Assembly: GCA_964495885.1 (NCBI GenBank)
Contig: CAZBWO010000001.1
Span: 186,001 to 250,000, forward strand
DNA length: 64,000 bases
Reading direction: 5' to 3'
DNA from: PALG01 sp964495885
GTDB taxonomy: Bacteria; Bacteroidota; Bacteroidia; Flavobacteriales; Flavobacteriaceae
A model generated the notes under the pieces. The model did no database searches. It saw only the letters and a list, made by a program, of their open reading frames with translations, and was not told the origin of the DNA. Positions 25,238 to 33,786 of the stretch are shown piece after piece. Made by a program: the position numbers and the translations under genes. Within the stretch, counting starts at the first letter, position 1; each line of letters begins with the position of its first letter.

Positions 25238-25774
25238 TTATGCTTCTAAATGTATGAGTGCAAATACACTATAATTAATCATGTCTTGATAATTGGCATC
25301 AATTCCTTCACTCACCAAAGTCTTCCCTTGGTTATCCTCAATTTGCTTAATGCGAAGTATTTTCTGAAGAATCAAATCGGTTAGGGAACTCACCCGCATG
25401 TCACGCCATGCCTCCCCATAATCATGGTTTTTATCCATCATCAATTGCTTGGTAATGGCGACTTGGTTATCATATAATTCTACAGCTTCTTCCAAGGAAA
25501 GGTCGGGTTGTTCAACCACACCTTTTTCCAACTGAATCAATGCCATAAGGGAATAATTGATGATTCCTATAAATTCACTTACTTCCCCCTCGTCTACTTT
25601 TCGCTGGGTGTTTTGCTGCAAGCTTCTTATACGCTGGGCTTTGATAAAAATTTGATCGGTAAGGGAAGGTAAACGTAAGATTCGCCATGCACTGCCATAA
25701 TCCTTCATTTTCTTCATGAATAAATCCCTGCACATTTCAATTACGGCATCATATTGTTTTGCGGTTTGCGCCAT
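25238..25774 (-). CDS. DUF1599 protein with internal duplication
   Basis: This is a 178-residue protein built of two similar halves. Half 1: MKDYGSAWRILRLPSLTDQI...RIRSLQ...IGIINYSLMALIQLEK. Half 2: NHDYGEAWRDMRVSSLTDLI...RIKQIE...QDMINYSVFALIHLEA. DUF1599 is classed as a nucleotide-modification-associated domain, but no reaction is established. It is the first gene of the run ending in clpS and is divergent from folP, with 55 bp between the starts. It is cytoplasmic, with no signal or helix anchor. Confidence 0.88.
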   Translation of the reverse strand: MAQTAKQYDAVIEMCRDLFMKKMKDYGSAWRILRLPSLTDQIFIKAQRIRSLQQNTQRKVDEGEVSEFIGIINYSLMALIQLEKGVVEQPDLSLEEAVELYDNQVAITKQLMMDKNHDYGEAWRDMRVSSLTDLILQKILRIKQIEDNQGKTLVSEGIDANYQDMINYSVFALIHLEA

Positions 25775-25829
25775 TCGATTCTATAGATTTTGCGTAAATT
25801 TCGCTTAAATAAATCAATTTAAAAAATAG

Positions 25830-26654
25830 ATGACCCTCAATTGCAATGGAAACTTAATTGATTTATCCCTTCCGCGGATAATGGGTATTTTGAATGTGAC
25901 GCCAGATTCATTTTATGATGGCGGACACTACACCTCCGAAAGGGCGATTTTGATGCAAGTGGAAAAAATGCTAACTGAAGGTGCTACATTTTTGGATGTT
26001 GGTGGCTATAGTTCCAGACCTGGTGCTTCGGAGGTTTCGGAAAGTGAAGAAATAAAACGGGTGGTTCCAGTAATTGATGCGATTACAAAAAGTTTTCCTG
26101 AAACTATTATTTCCGTAGATACCTTCCGAAGTAAAGTTGCCAAAGCAGCAGTTGAAGCTGGCGCTACTATGGTAAATGATATCTCGGCTGGAAATTTAGA
26201 CTTGAAGATGATGGAAACCGTGGCAGTACTTCAAGTCCCGTATATCATGATGCACATGAAAGGAACCCCACAAACCATGGGTCATGAAACACAATATAAA
26301 AATGTTACGAAAGAGGTACTCTTCTATTTTTCTGAAAAATTAACGGAAGCCCGTAAATTGGGCATCAATGATTTGGTGGTTGACCCTGGGTTTGGATTTG
26401 CAAAAAATATCCCCCAAAATTTTGAGCTTTTCCATCATTTACAACTTTTTAAAAATTTGGAAGTTCCTATACTAATTGGGATTTCCAGAAAATCCATGAT
26501 TTATAAAACACTTAAAATTACACCAGAAGAAGCGCTTAATGGCACAACAGCCCTGCACAGTATTGCGCTTTTGAAAGGGGCCAATATCTTAAGGGTTCAT
26601 GATGTAAAAGAAGCCATGGAATGCGTAAAACTCGTGGAAAATTTTAAAATTTGA
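25830..26654 (+). CDS. folP: Dihydropteroate synthase
   Basis: This 274-residue enzyme joins p-aminobenzoate to the pterin pyrophosphate in folate synthesis and is the sulfonamide target. Signatures: IMGILNVTPDSFYDGG, DVGGYSSRPGA, the catalytic VDPGFGFAKN and the C-terminal RVHDV. The ATG at 25830 is used. cdaA starts 20 bases after its stop, so the two are co-transcribed. Candidate -7 elements (TAAATTTC) lie in the 55-bp divergent gap. Confidence 0.97.
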   Translation: MTLNCNGNLIDLSLPRIMGILNVTPDSFYDGGHYTSERAILMQVEKMLTEGATFLDVGGYSSRPGASEVSESEEIKRVVPVIDAITKSFPETIISVDTFRSKVAKAAVEAGATMVNDISAGNLDLKMMETVAVLQVPYIMMHMKGTPQTMGHETQYKNVTKEVLFYFSEKLTEARKLGINDLVVDPGFGFAKNIPQNFELFHHLQLFKNLEVPILIGISRKSMIYKTLKITPEEALNGTTALHSIALLKGANILRVHDVKEAMECVKLVENFKI

Positions 26655-26673
26655 GTACATTTACAAAAACCCT

Positions 26674-27453
26674 TTGCCTTTGGATCTTTTAGACATCAGG
26701 ATCATCGATATTGTAGACATTGTACTGGTAGCCTTCCTACTCTACTACCTTTATAAATTGGTGAAGGGAACCGTAGCCATCAATATTTTTATTGGGATTG
26801 TCATTCTATATGCCATCTGGAAACTTACCGAATTACTGGAAATGCAACTTTTAAGTAAAATCCTTGGGGGGTTCCTAGGGGTGGGAATGTTTGCTTTGAT
26901 TGTAGTCTTTCAACAGGAAATCAGGAAGTTTTTGTTAATGCTGGGAACTACTAATTTTTCGGCAAGGAAGCGCTTACTGAAAAAACTCAACCTTTTCAAT
27001 GATGTAGAAGTTTCAACCAATATTACTGCCATTGTTGCTGCCTGTGCTAAAATGGGGAAAATGCGCACTGGGGCCATTATTGTAATAAAAAGAAATAATA
27101 GTCTGGAGTTTGTGAAAAATACGGGAGATCCTATGAGCGCAGAAGTGAACCAACCCATCTTGGAAAGTATTTTTTATAAAAATAGTCCGCTGCACGATGG
27201 TGCACTTATCATTGAGGACAACATCATTACTGCCACACGGGTCATTCTCCCGGTTTCCAATGACCGACGTATTCCGCAGCGATTCGGGCTACGGCATAGG
27301 GCTGCTTTAGGCATTACCGAAAAAACAGATGCGGTTTGTTTAGTGGTTTCCGAAGAAAACGGACAAATATCCTACCTCAAGGAAGGGGATTTTGTATTGT
27401 TTGAAGACATGGACGAGTTGCAAAAACTATTGGAGAAAGATTTAACAGAATAA
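26674..27453 (+). CDS. cdaA: Diadenylate cyclase (c-di-AMP synthase)
   Basis: This is a 259-residue protein with three N-terminal membrane helices (residues about 10-90), a short coiled linker and a DAC domain with the catalytic motifs DGALII and RHRAALG. It condenses two ATP to c-di-AMP, a regulator of potassium, turgor and envelope homeostasis. There is no ATG in frame; the start is TTG at 26674 (or TTG at 26680), and the match to family N-termini (LDLLDIRIIDIVDI) supports this. It lies in an operon with folP upstream and a DUF3667 gene three bases downstream. Confidence 0.95.
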   Translation: MPLDLLDIRIIDIVDIVLVAFLLYYLYKLVKGTVAINIFIGIVILYAIWKLTELLEMQLLSKILGGFLGVGMFALIVVFQQEIRKFLLMLGTTNFSARKRLLKKLNLFNDVEVSTNITAIVAACAKMGKMRTGAIIVIKRNNSLEFVKNTGDPMSAEVNQPILESIFYKNSPLHDGALIIEDNIITATRVILPVSNDRRIPQRFGLRHRAALGITEKTDAVCLVVSEENGQISYLKEGDFVLFEDMDELQKLLEKDLTE

Positions 27454-27456
27454 GCC

Positions 27457-28281
27457 ATGGAATGTAAAAACTGTAAAAAGGTTCTTCAAAAAGACGATCA
27501 ATATTGCAATAATTGTGGGGCAAAGGTGATTCGTAAAAGACTTACCCTAAAAAATCTATGGCACGAATTCACCGAACGTTTTTTCAATATTGAAAATACC
27601 CTATTAAAAACTTATTTGGATTTATTTAGAAAACCCGAAGCAGTGATTGCAGGGTACATTAACGGCCTCCGGAAACGGTACGTTAATGTGTTCAATTATT
27701 TCGCAGTAGCTGTGACCCTCTCGGGTATCCAACTTTTTATTCTTCGGAAGTTTTACCCGAAAGTGATGGATGCTACTGTGCTAATGACTGAAAATACTCC
27801 AGAAGGATATGCTAATTTTGATTGGATTTATGATTACTATTCTCTTTTGGTGTTGATCAATCTGCCAGTCTATGCCTTAATGGCCTATTTGGTTTTTTAT
27901 ACACTAAAAAAATACAATTTCACAGAACATTTTGTGAGCATGACCTATATGTCTGCTCAATTTTCAATTACCACCTCCTTAATAATTACACCACTTTGCA
28001 TGCTTGGCCTAAACTTTTATATTCTTGGGACAATAGCTAATCTTTTCTTTGTTGTTTACACGGCTTACAGTTATAAACGGCTATTAAGGCTGTCAAGGGA
28101 AGGAATTATTTTAAGAACCTTTTTATTCTTTGGAATCCTTGTCACTTTACTCTTGATACAAGGGCTCATACAAGCCTATTTCATGATACAGTCTGGGGAA
28201 TTCCAAAAAATAATTGATGCAGAAAAGGCCAAACGCGGTGTTTCCTACATTGCTTCTTCTTTCATGAATTGGACCTCATAA
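27457..28281 (+). CDS. DUF3667 membrane protein with N-terminal zinc ribbon
   Basis: This is a 274-residue protein. Residues 3-20 form a CxxC...CxxC zinc ribbon (Cys3, Cys6, Cys17, Cys20), followed by the DUF3667 region (LTLKNLWHEFTERFFNIENTLLKTY) and about five membrane helices. The role is unknown. Its position three bases after cdaA suggests co-expression with c-di-AMP synthesis. The 3' end overlaps the convergent ABC transporter gene by 37 bases. Confidence 0.85.
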   Translation: MECKNCKKVLQKDDQYCNNCGAKVIRKRLTLKNLWHEFTERFFNIENTLLKTYLDLFRKPEAVIAGYINGLRKRYVNVFNYFAVAVTLSGIQLFILRKFYPKVMDATVLMTENTPEGYANFDWIYDYYSLLVLINLPVYALMAYLVFYTLKKYNFTEHFVSMTYMSAQFSITTSLIITPLCMLGLNFYILGTIANLFFVVYTAYSYKRLLRLSREGIILRTFLFFGILVTLLLIQGLIQAYFMIQSGEFQKIIDAEKAKRGVSYIASSFMNWTS

Positions 28282-30026
28282 AGATTTTTGTAGAAACCAT
28301 TTTCTTTTTTCAATAATTCTACGTGGGTGCCCTTCTCCACGATTTTACCGGCTTCCATTACCAAAATCTGATCTGCCTTTTTAACCGTTGCCAGTCGGTG
28401 GGCAATGACGATGGAAGTTCGATCCTTGGTGATTTTATCGGTGGCATTTTGGATGAGTTCTTCAGAATAACTATCTACCGAAGAAGTAGCTTCATCCAAC
28501 ACCAATACACTGGGTTTACTTACATAGGCACGGAGAAAAGCAATAAGTTGGCGCTGCCCAGAAGACAACATGGTTCCGCGTTCCTTTACATTGTAGTGAT
28601 AACCGTCTGGAAGCGAAGAAATAAATTCATGTACACCAATTTCCTTGGCAGCAGCAATAACGTCGGCTTCAGAAATGGTTTCATCTCCTAAGGTAATATT
28701 ATTGAAAATGGAATCTGCAAAAAGGAAAACATCCTGTAGCACCACTGCAATTTGTTTCCGAAGCGACTCCAAGGTATACTCCTTTATGGAAATACCATCC
28801 AATAAAATTTCCCCTTTCTGAATTTCATAAAAACGCGACAATAAATTAATGATGGTAGATTTCCCAGCACCTGTTGCCCCCACCAAAGCAATAGTATCAC
28901 CAGGGGTAACGGAAAAAGAAATCCCTTTAATTACTTCCTCATCTTCATTATAACCAAAATGCACTTCTTTGAATTCGATAGCACCATTCGTTTCAGTAAG
29001 CTCCAAGGTACCTTCATCAGAAATGTGGGACTTCGTATCTAAAATTCCGAAGACCCGATGCGCAGCTACCATTCCCATTTGAAGCGTATTAAACTTATCA
29101 GCAATCATTCGAAGTGGGCGAAACAGCATTTGCGAAAGCTGAATAAAGGCGGTAATCAATCCCAAGGTGATATCGCCAGGAACTGCCACCTCATCTGCAA
29201 CGGCATGCAAGCCACCATACCAAACAATAAGTCCAAGAGCTACAGAACCAGACATTTCGGCAATAGGAAAGAAAATGGAATTGTACCACACTGTCTTCAC
29301 CCAAGCCTTACGGTGTTTGGTATTAATTTCATGGAAAGAGGCATATTCTTCCTCCTCCCTTGCAAAGACCTGTACAATTTTCATTCCCGTGATGCGCTCT
29401 TGAACAAAAGTATTCAAGTTTGCTACTTGATTACGAACATCTTCAAAAGCCTTTTTCATGGCCCGTTGGAAAAGCCGTGTGGCATAGATCAAAACAGGCA
29501 TGATGGCAATGGCAATTAAGGTAAGCTGCCAACTTTTATAGAGCATTACCCCTAAAATAACTGCCATTTTCAACAAGTCACTTACAATCATGAACAGTCC
29601 TTGACTAAAAATACTGGCAATGGTTTCAATATCATTTACGGCTCGTGTAGTCAATCTTCCAACCGCACTCTTATCAAAATATTTCATTCTGAAACTCAAC
29701 ATGAGTTTGAAAAGTTTCACCCGAATATCCCTAATCACGGTTTGCCCGAGCCAATTGGCATAGTAAATAAAGGAAAACTGAAAAATCACTTCCCCCATAA
29801 GGGCTCCAATCATTAAAATGATGTAGAAAACTAGTTTATCCCAATCTTTGGGCAGAATGCTTTCGTCTATCGCTTTTTCCAAAAGAATAGGCCCTAGCAC
29901 CCCAAAGACAGACAATACAATAGCAGCAAGACCTACAAAGATAAAAGTACCTCTGTATGGTTTTGTATAACTCAAAAGTCTTCGGAAGAGTTTAAAATCG
30001 AATGCCTTACCGATAGATTCTGCCAT
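28245..30026 (-). CDS. ABC exporter, fused permease-ATPase (MsbA/MdlB type)
   Basis: This is a 593-residue half-transporter: six membrane helices (about 20-320), then an ATPase with Walker A GATGAGKST, Q-loop VLQDVFLF, signature LSSGQRQLI, Walker B VLVLDEATSS and the H-loop AHRL. It works as a homo- or heterodimer exporting lipids, peptides or drugs; the substrate cannot be read from the sequence. The signature has SSGQ in place of the usual SGGQ. The start overlaps the truA stop by one base (TAATG), so it is in an operon with truA. Confidence 0.93.
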   Translation of the reverse strand: MAESIGKAFDFKLFRRLLSYTKPYRGTFIFVGLAAIVLSVFGVLGPILLEKAIDESILPKDWDKLVFYIILMIGALMGEVIFQFSFIYYANWLGQTVIRDIRVKLFKLMLSFRMKYFDKSAVGRLTTRAVNDIETIASIFSQGLFMIVSDLLKMAVILGVMLYKSWQLTLIAIAIMPVLIYATRLFQRAMKKAFEDVRNQVANLNTFVQERITGMKIVQVFAREEEEYASFHEINTKHRKAWVKTVWYNSIFFPIAEMSGSVALGLIVWYGGLHAVADEVAVPGDITLGLITAFIQLSQMLFRPLRMIADKFNTLQMGMVAAHRVFGILDTKSHISDEGTLELTETNGAIEFKEVHFGYNEDEEVIKGISFSVTPGDTIALVGATGAGKSTIINLLSRFYEIQKGEILLDGISIKEYTLESLRKQIAVVLQDVFLFADSIFNNITLGDETISEADVIAAAKEIGVHEFISSLPDGYHYNVKERGTMLSSGQRQLIAFLRAYVSKPSVLVLDEATSSVDSYSEELIQNATDKITKDRTSIVIAHRLATVKKADQILVMEAGKIVEKGTHVELLKKENGFYKNLYEVQFMKEEAM

Positions 30027-30775
30027 TAATTATCTTTTTTTATTGAATTGGGATAGATCACTTTGGTCAAGTATAAACCATGTGCGGGAGCTGAAGCGCC
30101 TGCACGGGAACGATCCCTACTTTCTATAATTTCTTTAAATTCCTGAATTGTTAGCGTTTCTTGGCCAATTGATAATAAAGTGCCCACGATTGCCCGAACC
30201 ATATTCCGTAAAAACCTATTGGCCGTAATGGTAAAAACCAAAAGGTCATCCCGTTCTTCCCAGCTGGCTTTTTTTATCATACAATGATACGTCTTTACAT
30301 CGGTTTTGGAACGCGAAAAACACTTAAAATCTTCATAATCTAAAAGGATTGAAGCCGCTTGATTCATCAATTCAACTTTCAAACTTCGATAGATGCCATA
30401 GGCCTGCCCTTTCAAAAAAGGATTCTTTTTTTGGGTAATCCAATATTCATATTCTCTTTCAGTAGCGTCAAAACGGGCATGTGCATTTTCCTGAACAGGT
30501 ATAATAGAATTAATGGCTATGTCTGTGGGTAAAAAAGAATTTAGCCGATACTTCAAGTTTTCTAAATCTTCAACGAAATCAACATCAAAATGAGCAAAGA
30601 GTTGTTTGGCATGTACACCCGCATCTGTTCTTCCTGCACCAGTAATGGCGACCGTTTGTCCAAATAATTTTGAAAGCCGATCTTCAATAACCTCCTGCAC
30701 AGTAATTGCGTTGGGTTGCCTTTGCCACCCAGCATATTCTTTTCCGTCATATGCTATTTCCAAAAAATACCGCAT
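30026..30775 (-). CDS. truA: tRNA pseudouridine synthase A
   Basis: This 249-residue enzyme makes pseudouridine at positions 38-40 of tRNA anticodon stems. The catalytic Asp51 is in GAGRTDAGVHA. YFLEIAYDGKEYAGWQRQ at the N-terminus and RFLRNMVRAIVGTL near the C-terminus are typical. The start at 30775 (MRYFLEIAYDG) fits the family; a frame extending to 30859 would run through the promoter area of the divergent phosphodiesterase gene. Confidence 0.96.
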   Translation of the reverse strand: MRYFLEIAYDGKEYAGWQRQPNAITVQEVIEDRLSKLFGQTVAITGAGRTDAGVHAKQLFAHFDVDFVEDLENLKYRLNSFLPTDIAINSIIPVQENAHARFDATEREYEYWITQKKNPFLKGQAYGIYRSLKVELMNQAASILLDYEDFKCFSRSKTDVKTYHCMIKKASWEERDDLLVFTITANRFLRNMVRAIVGTLLSIGQETLTIQEFKEIIESRDRSRAGASAPAHGLYLTKVIYPNSIKKDN

Positions 30776-30871
30776 TCTAAATAATAGAGTTGCAAAATTA
30801 CAAATTTGAATCTTGGCTTGCCTACTTTTTTCATTATAGGGATTAGTATATCTTCGCATGAAAATGCTTCG

Positions 30872-31363
30872 GTGAAAAAAATAGTGCTATTAAGTGACAC
30901 CCACGGATATATGGACGATGCAATCCTGAAGCATGTTTCGTGGGCCGATGAAGTCTGGCATGCTGGGGATATTGGTGATCTTTCGGTTACCGATGCAATT
31001 GAGGAAATTTGTCATTTGAAGGCTGTCTATGGCAATATTGATAATGCTTCTATTAGGAGTACTTTCCCAGAGCATCAACGTTTTTTTTGTGAAAAAATAG
31101 AGGTGTGGATTACACATATTGGAGGATATCCCAATAGATATGACAAAAGGGTTCGGGAAGAGATACAAAAAAATCCACCAAAACTATTTATTTGTGGTCA
31201 CTCGCATATTCTGAAAGTAATCCCCGATAAAAAATTAGATTTATTACATATGAATCCGGGAGCGATAGGCATTCATGGATTCCATAAGGTTAGGACACTT
31301 CTACGATTTGAAATAGACGGTAATACCATTCAAAATCTTGAAGTGGTAGAATTTAAACGATAA
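30872..31363 (+). CDS. YfcE/MJ0936-type metallophosphoesterase
   Basis: This is a 163-residue calcineurin-like phosphoesterase. Metal-binding motifs in order: LSDTHGYMDD, HAGDIGD, VYGNIDN, THIGGYP, CGHSH and NPGAIG. Such enzymes hydrolyse small phosphodiesters. The start is GTG at 30872 (VKKIVLLSDTHG), which fits the family; the longer open frame begins with TTG and overlaps the truA leader. A near-consensus -7 box TATCTTCG (30849-30856) lies 15 bases upstream. A bidirectional terminator follows one base after the stop. Confidence 0.9.
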   Translation: MKKIVLLSDTHGYMDDAILKHVSWADEVWHAGDIGDLSVTDAIEEICHLKAVYGNIDNASIRSTFPEHQRFFCEKIEVWITHIGGYPNRYDKRVREEIQKNPPKLFICGHSHILKVIPDKKLDLLHMNPGAIGIHGFHKVRTLLRFEIDGNTIQNLEVVEFKR

Positions 31364-31391
31364 AAAAACCCTCAATAAATTGAGGGTTTTT
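31364..31391. terminator. Bidirectional terminator
   Basis: Stem ACCCTCAA/TTGAGGGT (extended by the flanking A/T) with loop TAAA, and A and T runs on either side. It can end both the phosphoesterase (+) and DUF4293 (-) transcripts. Confidence 0.9.
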
Positions 31392-31417
31392 GCACTAATA
31401 GATACTAAGAGGTAGTC

Positions 31418-31825
31418 TTAACGTAACCGATCTACTGATTTTACGAGATCCTCGTCCCTTTTGATGGCCTTATTGGCCAATACAAAAAAAACGATAGAAA
31501 TGACCGGGAAAAGCATCCCAATACCCTTCTCTGAAACCAAAGTTTCTCCGGATAGTGTTAGCGATCGATAAACGAAAACTCCAAGTAATACAAAGTTTAA
31601 TATGATGTTCAAGCGATTAAGCACAAATTGCCTCTGTCGCTTTTTAAAACTCAAAATAGCTATAAATCCAAGTAGTACAGAACCAATCATGATTCCAAGA
31701 AACAACGGTTCGTTGGATTTCATGATCAACCCTTGGGCATTTTCAATACTTGGGAACCATATATATAAAGCAACCACCATAAAAATGGCAATCAACATAT
31801 AAATAGTTTGGATTCTTTGTAACAT
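31418..31825 (-). CDS. DUF4293 membrane protein
   Basis: This is a 135-residue protein with four membrane helices (about 5-25, 42-60, 70-90, 100-120) and a charged C-terminal tail ending VKSVDRLR. It matches the DUF4293 family, which is confined to Bacteroidota and usually sits beside rho, as here (divergent). Function unknown. It has its own promoter, with an exact -7 box 21 bases before the ATG. Confidence 0.85.
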   Translation of the reverse strand: MLQRIQTIYMLIAIFMVVALYIWFPSIENAQGLIMKSNEPLFLGIMIGSVLLGFIAILSFKKRQRQFVLNRLNIILNFVLLGVFVYRSLTLSGETLVSEKGIGMLFPVISIVFFVLANKAIKRDEDLVKSVDRLR

Positions 31826-31846
31826 ATAAAGCTATGTTTTACGGCA

Positions 31847-31854
31847 CAAAAATA
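31847..31854 (-). promoter_or_regulatory. -7 box of DUF4293 gene
   Basis: The minus strand reads TATTTTTG, an exact consensus. A TTTA element lies about 20 bases upstream in the -33 position. Confidence 0.6.
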
Positions 31855-32034
31855 ATGTTTCTTTTCAGAAAAAATAAATGCTTTATTCAAAATATTGTTG
31901 TATTATTGCATAACAATTCGTGACAACTTCATACAAGTCACCAATTCTTCTAAACAATTATTTTCGATAATTACTTTTTATTGAACCTACAATAAGACTA
32001 CTCATTATTCATAATTCATATTATATATTCTTAA

Positions 32035-33609
32035 ATGTTAGAGATTTCTGAACTAAAAGCTAAAAAGCTTCCGGAATTACAAGAACTTGCCAAAGAATTG
32101 GGAGTTCCGAAATTTAGGAGCCTTAAAAAATTAGACTTGGTCTACAAAATTCTAGATTACCAAGCTTCCAACCCAAAAGCAGTGAAAGCTGTTACCCAAG
32201 AAGCAAAACAAGAAGTAAAACAAGAGGCAAAACCCGAAAACAATAATTCCCAAAACAAGCCTCAACAAAACAGGGAAAGAAGATCTAGGAACACTTCTAA
32301 AGATCAAGACCAAAGCAAAAAACAACATCAGCAAAAATCTTCGCAGAAGACCGAGCAGGATCAAAAAAGATCACAGGATCAGCGCAAGCAGCATCATAAC
32401 CAACAATCACAACGACAGAAAAAAGATCAAAACGATCATCAAAAAAACGGAAATAAAGATACCCGTAATAGGTATAAAGAGCCCGATTTTGAATTTGATG
32501 GAATCATCGAAAGCGAAGGTGTGCTAGACATCATGCAGGATGGGTATGGATTCTTGCGGTCTAGTGATTATAATTACCTATCATCTCCAGATGATATTTA
32601 TGTTTCGCAATCCCAAATTAGATTATTTGGCCTTAAAACCGGCGACACAGTTTTAGGAGAGGTTAGACCCCCAAAAGAAGGAGAAAAGTATTTTCCTTTA
32701 ATCAAGATTAGTAAAATTAACGGACTCAACCCTAACGTGGTAAGAGATCGTGTTTCATTTGAACACCTTACCCCTCTTTTCCCTGATGAAAAATTTAATA
32801 TTGCCGAAAATCAAAGTACTATTTCCACAAGGATTATTGATCTTTTTGCCCCTATTGGTAAAGGACAAAGGGGAATGATCGTTTCTCAGCCAAAAACAGG
32901 TAAAACAATGCTACTAAAGGATATTGCCAACGCAATTGCAGCAAATCATCCAGAAGTCTACCAAATTATTTTACTTATTGACGAACGCCCAGAGGAAGTA
33001 ACCGATATGCAGCGTAATGTAAAAGGAGAAGTTGTAGCTTCAACTTTTGACAAAGAAGCATCAGAACATGTTCGAGTTGCCAATATAGTTATTGAAAAAG
33101 CGAAAAGATTGGTAGAATGTGGTCACGATGTTGTGATTCTTTTGGATTCCATTACGCGTTTGGCTAGGGCTTACAATACGGTTCAACCTGCAAGTGGAAA
33201 AATATTAAGTGGCGGTGTTGACGCCAATGCGCTTCATCGCCCTAAACGATTCTTTGGAGCAGCCAGAAATATTGAACATGGTGGATCTTTAAGTATTATT
33301 GCAACAGCACTTACCGAAACGGGATCTAAGATGGATGAAGTTATTTTTGAAGAGTTTAAAGGTACTGGTAATATGGAACTTCAACTGGATAGAAAAATAT
33401 CCAACAGAAGGATATTCCCAGCGATTGACCTTACCTCTTCAAGTACCCGCAGGGACGATCTCCTTCTTGATGATAATGTGATTCAACGTATGTGGATCAT
33501 GCGAAAATACCTAGCAGACATGAATCCAATTGAAGCTATGGAATTCATCAACGATAGAATTAAACAAACCCGAAGTAATGAAGAATTCCTAGTTTCCATG
33601 AATGGGTAA
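32035..33609 (+). CDS. rho: Transcription termination factor Rho with disordered insertion
   Basis: This is a 524-residue hexameric RNA helicase. It has the N-terminal Rho_N helix bundle (1-50), a low-complexity N/Q/K/R/D-rich insertion at about 54-149, the RNA-binding cold-shock-like domain (GVLDIMQDGYGFLRS...PDDIYVS) and the ATPase with Walker A QPKTGKT (285-291), LLIDERPEEVTDM and the arginine finger region. The insertion makes it about 100 residues longer than E. coli Rho. The ATG at 32035 is used. The 209-bp upstream region has a possible -7 box (TATTATTG, 31901-31908), which gives a long (about 120 nt), structure-poor leader that could allow Rho autoregulation. A very strong terminator follows. 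Confidence 0.97.
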   Translation: MLEISELKAKKLPELQELAKELGVPKFRSLKKLDLVYKILDYQASNPKAVKAVTQEAKQEVKQEAKPENNNSQNKPQQNRERRSRNTSKDQDQSKKQHQQKSSQKTEQDQKRSQDQRKQHHNQQSQRQKKDQNDHQKNGNKDTRNRYKEPDFEFDGIIESEGVLDIMQDGYGFLRSSDYNYLSSPDDIYVSQSQIRLFGLKTGDTVLGEVRPPKEGEKYFPLIKISKINGLNPNVVRDRVSFEHLTPLFPDEKFNIAENQSTISTRIIDLFAPIGKGQRGMIVSQPKTGKTMLLKDIANAIAANHPEVYQIILLIDERPEEVTDMQRNVKGEVVASTFDKEASEHVRVANIVIEKAKRLVECGHDVVILLDSITRLARAYNTVQPASGKILSGGVDANALHRPKRFFGAARNIEHGGSLSIIATALTETGSKMDEVIFEEFKGTGNMELQLDRKISNRRIFPAIDLTSSSTRRDDLLLDDNVIQRMWIMRKYLADMNPIEAMEFINDRIKQTRSNEEFLVSMNG

Positions 33610-33634
33610 CTAGAAATTAACAAGCTTACTTTAC

Positions 33635-33667
33635 AAAAAACCGCGCTATATAGCGCGGTTTTTTTTT
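33635..33667 (+). terminator. Terminator after rho
   Basis: Perfect stem AACCGCGCTA/TAGCGCGGTT around TA, with an upstream A run and nine T downstream. Confidence 0.93.
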
Positions 33668-33737
33668 ATCAATATAAACCAAACTTACTATTAACAATAG
33701 AATATACTAAACAGTATTATGTTTTGAATTATGGCAC

Positions 33738-33766
33738 AAAAAAAACCCTGCTTCTAGCAGGGTTTT
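33738..33766 (-). terminator. Terminator of second T9SS protein gene
   Basis: On the minus strand: AAAACCCTGC-TAGAA-GCAGGG followed by eight T. It lies 20 bases past the stop codon at 33787. Confidence 0.9.
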
Positions 33767-33786
33767 AATTTTATTTAGAGTTTTGA

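Noticed and set aside
28245..28281. Overlap of DUF3667 and ABC exporter genes as a sign of a truncated gene
   Set aside because: Both proteins end at family-typical lengths; short convergent overlaps occur several times here (36534-36566, 52737-52744, 5272-5275) and reflect compact packing.
29058..29519. Plus-strand frame of 153 codons opposite the ABC exporter
   Set aside because: Antisense shadow of the permease domain; composition is not protein-like.
31855..32034. Riboswitch in the rho leader
   Set aside because: The 5' region is A/T-rich without a recognisable conserved fold; Rho autoregulation is possible but not visible as a structured element.
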